64,000 nt of DNA from Haliclystus octoradiatus (taxonomy: Eukaryota; Cnidaria; Staurozoa; Stauromedusae; Haliclystidae): positions 36,867,833 through 36,931,832 of the forward strand of contig OU744446.1 in assembly GCA_916610825.1 (NCBI GenBank), in the 5' to 3' direction. Numbering within the stretch: the first letter of the stretch is position 1; every line of letters starts with the position of its first letter. The notes under the pieces were generated by a model. The model did not search any database. It saw only the letters and a list, made by a program, of their open reading frames with translations, and had not been told where the DNA came from. Position numbers and translations under genes: made by a program. This document shows positions 61,178 through 64,000 of the stretch, one piece after another.

Positions 61178-64000
61178 ACTCCCCCCTAGTGAGGTTACTT
61201 TAAATCTTAAACAAAGTCATTGAACGATATATTTGATTAATTCTCAATTGCAGTGATGAGTTCTTTAGTTTCTTCAATAGATCTTGCTGCAATTTCGTCT
61301 TTTGTTGCAATGAGTACCAGTTTTGATACTGGTCTATCATATTTACCTGTCTTGCTTTTAATTTGAACTTTTCTGACTAGGCCATCTCTTCCAGGGTATG
61401 TAGCTGTTACTATGGCGACTGGCCATATTGCTCTTGGGGCTGCCCCATTCAAACTAGTCTTTTTCACAATAACGAGGTCACCAACTTCTAAATTTCTTGA
61501 TTTCGAAAACCATTTGCTTCTGCACAACATCATATTTGGCATGTTTGATCTCCAATAGTTCCAAAATATTTGAACTCTCTTTTGAATGGCTGCCATGCGA
61601 TCACAAGGATGTATCTTTGCTTCATCAACTGGCTGTGGTAGAATCATGTTGTGGCCATAAAGTAACGAATTTGGTGTAATCATCTCATTCATATCTGTTG
61701 GATCTGCTGATGAACCTGGCCATAACGGTCTAGAGTTGATAAGGTATGTTATCTCTGATAATGCTGTGATCCACTCATCAGGTTTCAGTGATTTGTTGTA
61801 GCAATCTGTCATCGCATCTAATGCTTTTCGGACTACTTTGACAAAAATTTCCACAACACCGTTTTGATGTGATGCTGTTGGACAGTTCCATAACCAAGTA
61901 AAACCCTGTCCAGCAACACCATTTTCCAACATTTGTAGATCCCAATCTTCAATGATCTTTTTTACTTTTGATGATGCTCCTACTAAATTTGGTCCATTGT
62001 CACTGTAAAATTGGATTGGATGTATCCCTCTTATGCTTATGAATCTTCGCAGGGCCATTAGAAACTTCTCTGATGATAATCCTTCGCCTCCGTCTTGACT
62101 GTAACAATATTCCAAGTGTATAGCACGGCTTACTGTACACACAAATACTACCACATGTGCATCTTTTACGACTCCACGGCGTAGAATAGTCTTTAAAGGA
62201 CCAAAGAAATCCAAAGCTGTTGTCCAAAAGGCTGGGTACTTTGAGTCCAGACGAAAGCTAGGTATTTGACCCATCTGTTGTTCCAATAGTGGTCTTTTTC
62301 TTGTCCTGCAAAATAGGCAATCTTTGCTGGTTTGCTTCAACAACTTGTTAACTCCTACGATCCACAATCCTTCTTGTTCGATTGCAGCTCTTACACGTCT
62401 AATGCCACTATGTCCTGTTTTGTGATGAAAATGTTCAATAATCATTTTAATAATTCTTCGATGTATGCTTGATATACCAGTTACATCGTTTTTGTTCATT
62501 TTTGGAAGGATTACAGGAGCAACCAATCCTGGATTGAATTCTTTAGCATGATCCAGAAGTCCACCCAATCGACATAGGTTATCTTTACCATCAAAGAATG
62601 GACACAGCTTCTTCAAATTGTCATGCTTCCAATTTTCATTTGCTTGAAGGGCTTGGTAGATCTTCTCTGCTCCATCACAGCCATGTTGTTCTTTGATGCT
62701 TTCAACTGCTGTAGTCCAATCTTTTGCTTCATTTGCCAACTTTAAAATCTCCTCAGCAGTCTCTTTATCCATTAACTTTGTATCTGTTATTAGGAACAAT
62801 GAATTGGCACTTTTCATTGGTTTCCTTGTCTTCTTTTTCAATTTCCTTGGTGGCTTAATTTCTTTTGGATCCCTTGTGGCTTCAATCTCTTCAGAAATTT
62901 CCTCAGTTTCAAATTTTGGAAGTGTTTCTTTTTGTAGGAATTTTGGTCCTTCGTGCCATCTTTCAAGGTCAGCGTCGTTCATCTTGGTGAGTGGATCAGC
63001 AGGATTTTGTTTAGAGGGAACATAGTGAAATTCATCTATATTTGCCAATTCTTGAATCTCTGCAATTCTTGCTTCCACAAATGCCTTCATTTGCTGTGTT
63101 GTTGACCTGATCCAATGTAGAACTACTTTTGAGTCTATCCAATAGTGAATTGACAAAGGTTTCATCCGAAGTGCTGAAATTACATTCTGAGTGAGACGGA
63201 CCATTATCAATGATGCCACCAGCTCAGTTCTTGGTATTGTCCAGCCTTTGACAGGTGTGACCAATGCCTTTGCTGCTACAAAGTTTATTTTGAACTTTCC
63301 TTCACCCAAATTCCATCTCAGAAACAAGCAAGTGCCAAAGCCCTTTTCTCCACCATCAGCAAAAGCATGGAGTTCTGGTTGACCAATTGCATTTCTTGGC
63401 TTCATACATCTGTTGATTGTTGTATTCAACTTGTTTCCAACTTTTTCAATGTTGTCCTTCCAATATTCCTTTTCTTCATTGCTGATGACAGTGTCCCAAT
63501 TGTAGCCAGCTCGCCAAAGACCTTGGAATGGTATACGCAGGTTGACAACTGCCGGTGCTAACATACCAAGGGGGTCCCAGATCTTTGCGATTAGGCCAAG
63601 TAGATTTCTTTTGGTGAAGTTTTCTTGTAGCTGCCAATCTTTTGGTAAGCTTTTGCATTTCAGTGAAATAACATCAATGTCTTTATTCCAATGATGACCA
63701 AGTATCATGGTATTCAAGTCATCTGTTGCTTCTTTTTGGCTGCCATTCACTTTTTGCTCCATCTCGCTGTTGTTTGAATGCCATTTCTTGATTTTGAAAT
63801 TTCCCATTTCAAGCATCTGTGTTGTTTGAATAATTGCTTCTTCTACTTCTGAATTGTTTGCTCTTGAATCTGCTATGTCATCCATGTAAATATTTCTTCT
63901 CAGAATCTCTGTACCAATTGGCCACTTTTCTTCAAATGTTGTTGCTAAGAAGTGAAGTGATGCTTGTGAAAGATCAGGACTTGGTGGATCTCCAAATACC
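61178..64000 (-). mobile_element. BEL/Pao LTR retrotransposon, 3' part
   Basis: The pol frame runs in from the right edge. After its stop at 61237 a purine tract (GGGGGGAG on the minus strand, 61179-61186) is followed by TGTTTTGATTAAC, the likely start of the 3' LTR, which would extend toward 60700. The LTR end and target duplication were not found. It lies downstream of the donor at 60603, probably in an intron of the unrecognised gene, opposite strand. Confidence 0.85.
61237..64000 (-). CDS. BEL/Pao pol: RT end, RNase H, integrase, DUF5641
   Basis: Over 900 codons without a stop, open at the right edge. The RT catalytic box NIYMDDIADS is near 63860. Pao-type connection and RNase H regions follow (WDPLGMLAPAVVNLRIPFQ, ELHAFADGGEKGFGTCLFLR, IPRTELVASLI, HYWIDSKVVLHWI, YVPSKQNPADPLTK). 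The integrase has zinc-binding HHKTGHSG...CLFC, catalytic Asp in TALDFFGPLK and FYSDNGPNLVG, and Glu in HQNGVVEIFVK. A C-terminal DUF5641-like region follows (FWNYWRSNMPN, LEVGDLVIVKK). Key catalytic residues are present, so the copy may be young. Confidence 0.92.
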   Translation of the reverse strand, partial: VFGDPPSPDLSQASLHFLATTFEEKWPIGTEILRRNIYMDDIADSRANNSEVEEAIIQTTQMLEMGNFKIKKWHSNNSEMEQKVNGSQKEATDDLNTMILGHHWNKDIDVISLKCKSLPKDWQLQENFTKRNLLGLIAKIWDPLGMLAPAVVNLRIPFQGLWRAGYNWDTVISNEEKEYWKDNIEKVGNKLNTTINRCMKPRNAIGQPELHAFADGGEKGFGTCLFLRWNLGEGKFKINFVAAKALVTPVKGWTIPRTELVASLIMVRLTQNVISALRMKPLSIHYWIDSKVVLHWIRSTTQQMKAFVEARIAEIQELANIDEFHYVPSKQNPADPLTKMNDADLERWHEGPKFLQKETLPKFETEEISEEIEATRDPKEIKPPRKLKKKTRKPMKSANSLFLITDTKLMDKETAEEILKLANEAKDWTTAVESIKEQHGCDGAEKIYQALQANENWKHDNLKKLCPFFDGKDNLCRLGGLLDHAKEFNPGLVAPVILPKMNKNDVTGISSIHRRIIKMIIEHFHHKTGHSGIRRVRAAIEQEGLWIVGVNKLLKQTSKDCLFCRTRKRPLLEQQMGQIPSFRLDSKYPAFWTTALDFFGPLKTILRRGVVKDAHVVVFVCTVSRAIHLEYCYSQDGGEGLSSEKFLMALRRFISIRGIHPIQFYSDNGPNLVGASSKVKKIIEDWDLQMLENGVAGQGFTWLWNCPTASHQNGVVEIFVKVVRKALDAMTDCYNKSLKPDEWITALSEITYLINSRPLWPGSSADPTDMNEMITPNSLLYGHNMILPQPVDEAKIHPCDRMAAIQKRVQIFWNYWRSNMPNMMLCRSKWFSKSRNLEVGDLVIVKKTSLNGAAPRAIWPVAIVTATYPGRDGLVRKVQIKSKTGKYDRPVSKLVLIATKDEIAARSIEETKELITAIEN

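Overview
The window is animal nuclear DNA. Its genes have many GT-AG introns, the sequence is AT-rich, and introns and intergenic space are packed with transposon remnants. Three host genes can be recognised: an RFX6-type transcription factor, a secreted selenocysteine glutathione peroxidase and a bifunctional PAPS synthase. Together with BEL/Pao, Ty3-type, LINE, hAT, Harbinger and Tc/mariner-like elements they suggest an invertebrate metazoan. A deuterostome such as a tunicate is a guess; the sequence does not settle it.

Layout. 1-14331 (+): the last 15 coding exons of an RFX6-like gene, from within the RFX DNA-binding domain to the stop codon; earlier exons lie off the left edge. 15700-20245 (+): a complete but frameshifted LTR retrotransposon with a perfect 5-bp target duplication. 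21600-23647 (-): a two-coding-exon secreted GPx whose TGA codon must be read as selenocysteine. 27528-46012 (+): PAPS synthase in 12 exons, with introns full of palindromic repeats. 46013-48600: intergenic. 48625-56039: a large inverted duplication around a palindromic element. Its left arm carries an 810-bp TIR element and its right arm carries a decayed LTR retrotransposon (51405-55978, - strand). 56221-60602 (+): exons of an unrecognised gene whose second intron holds a 5'-truncated LINE. 61178-64000 (-): the 3' part of a BEL/Pao element with an intact pol frame, running off the right edge.

The host genes do not form one pathway: RFX6-type factors regulate development, PAPSS supplies activated sulfate, and secreted GPx removes peroxides. 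The most unusual feature is the repeat landscape. A short palindromic family with CCCCTGCG ends, filled with GTTCATGAAC units, occurs about ten times within the PAPSS gene, and its better-preserved copies appear to be flanked by 2-bp duplications of varying sequence. Several elements are nested, which gives a relative order of insertion.

Exon borders were set by eye from splice signals, reading phase and remembered family sequence. No alignment or expression data were used.
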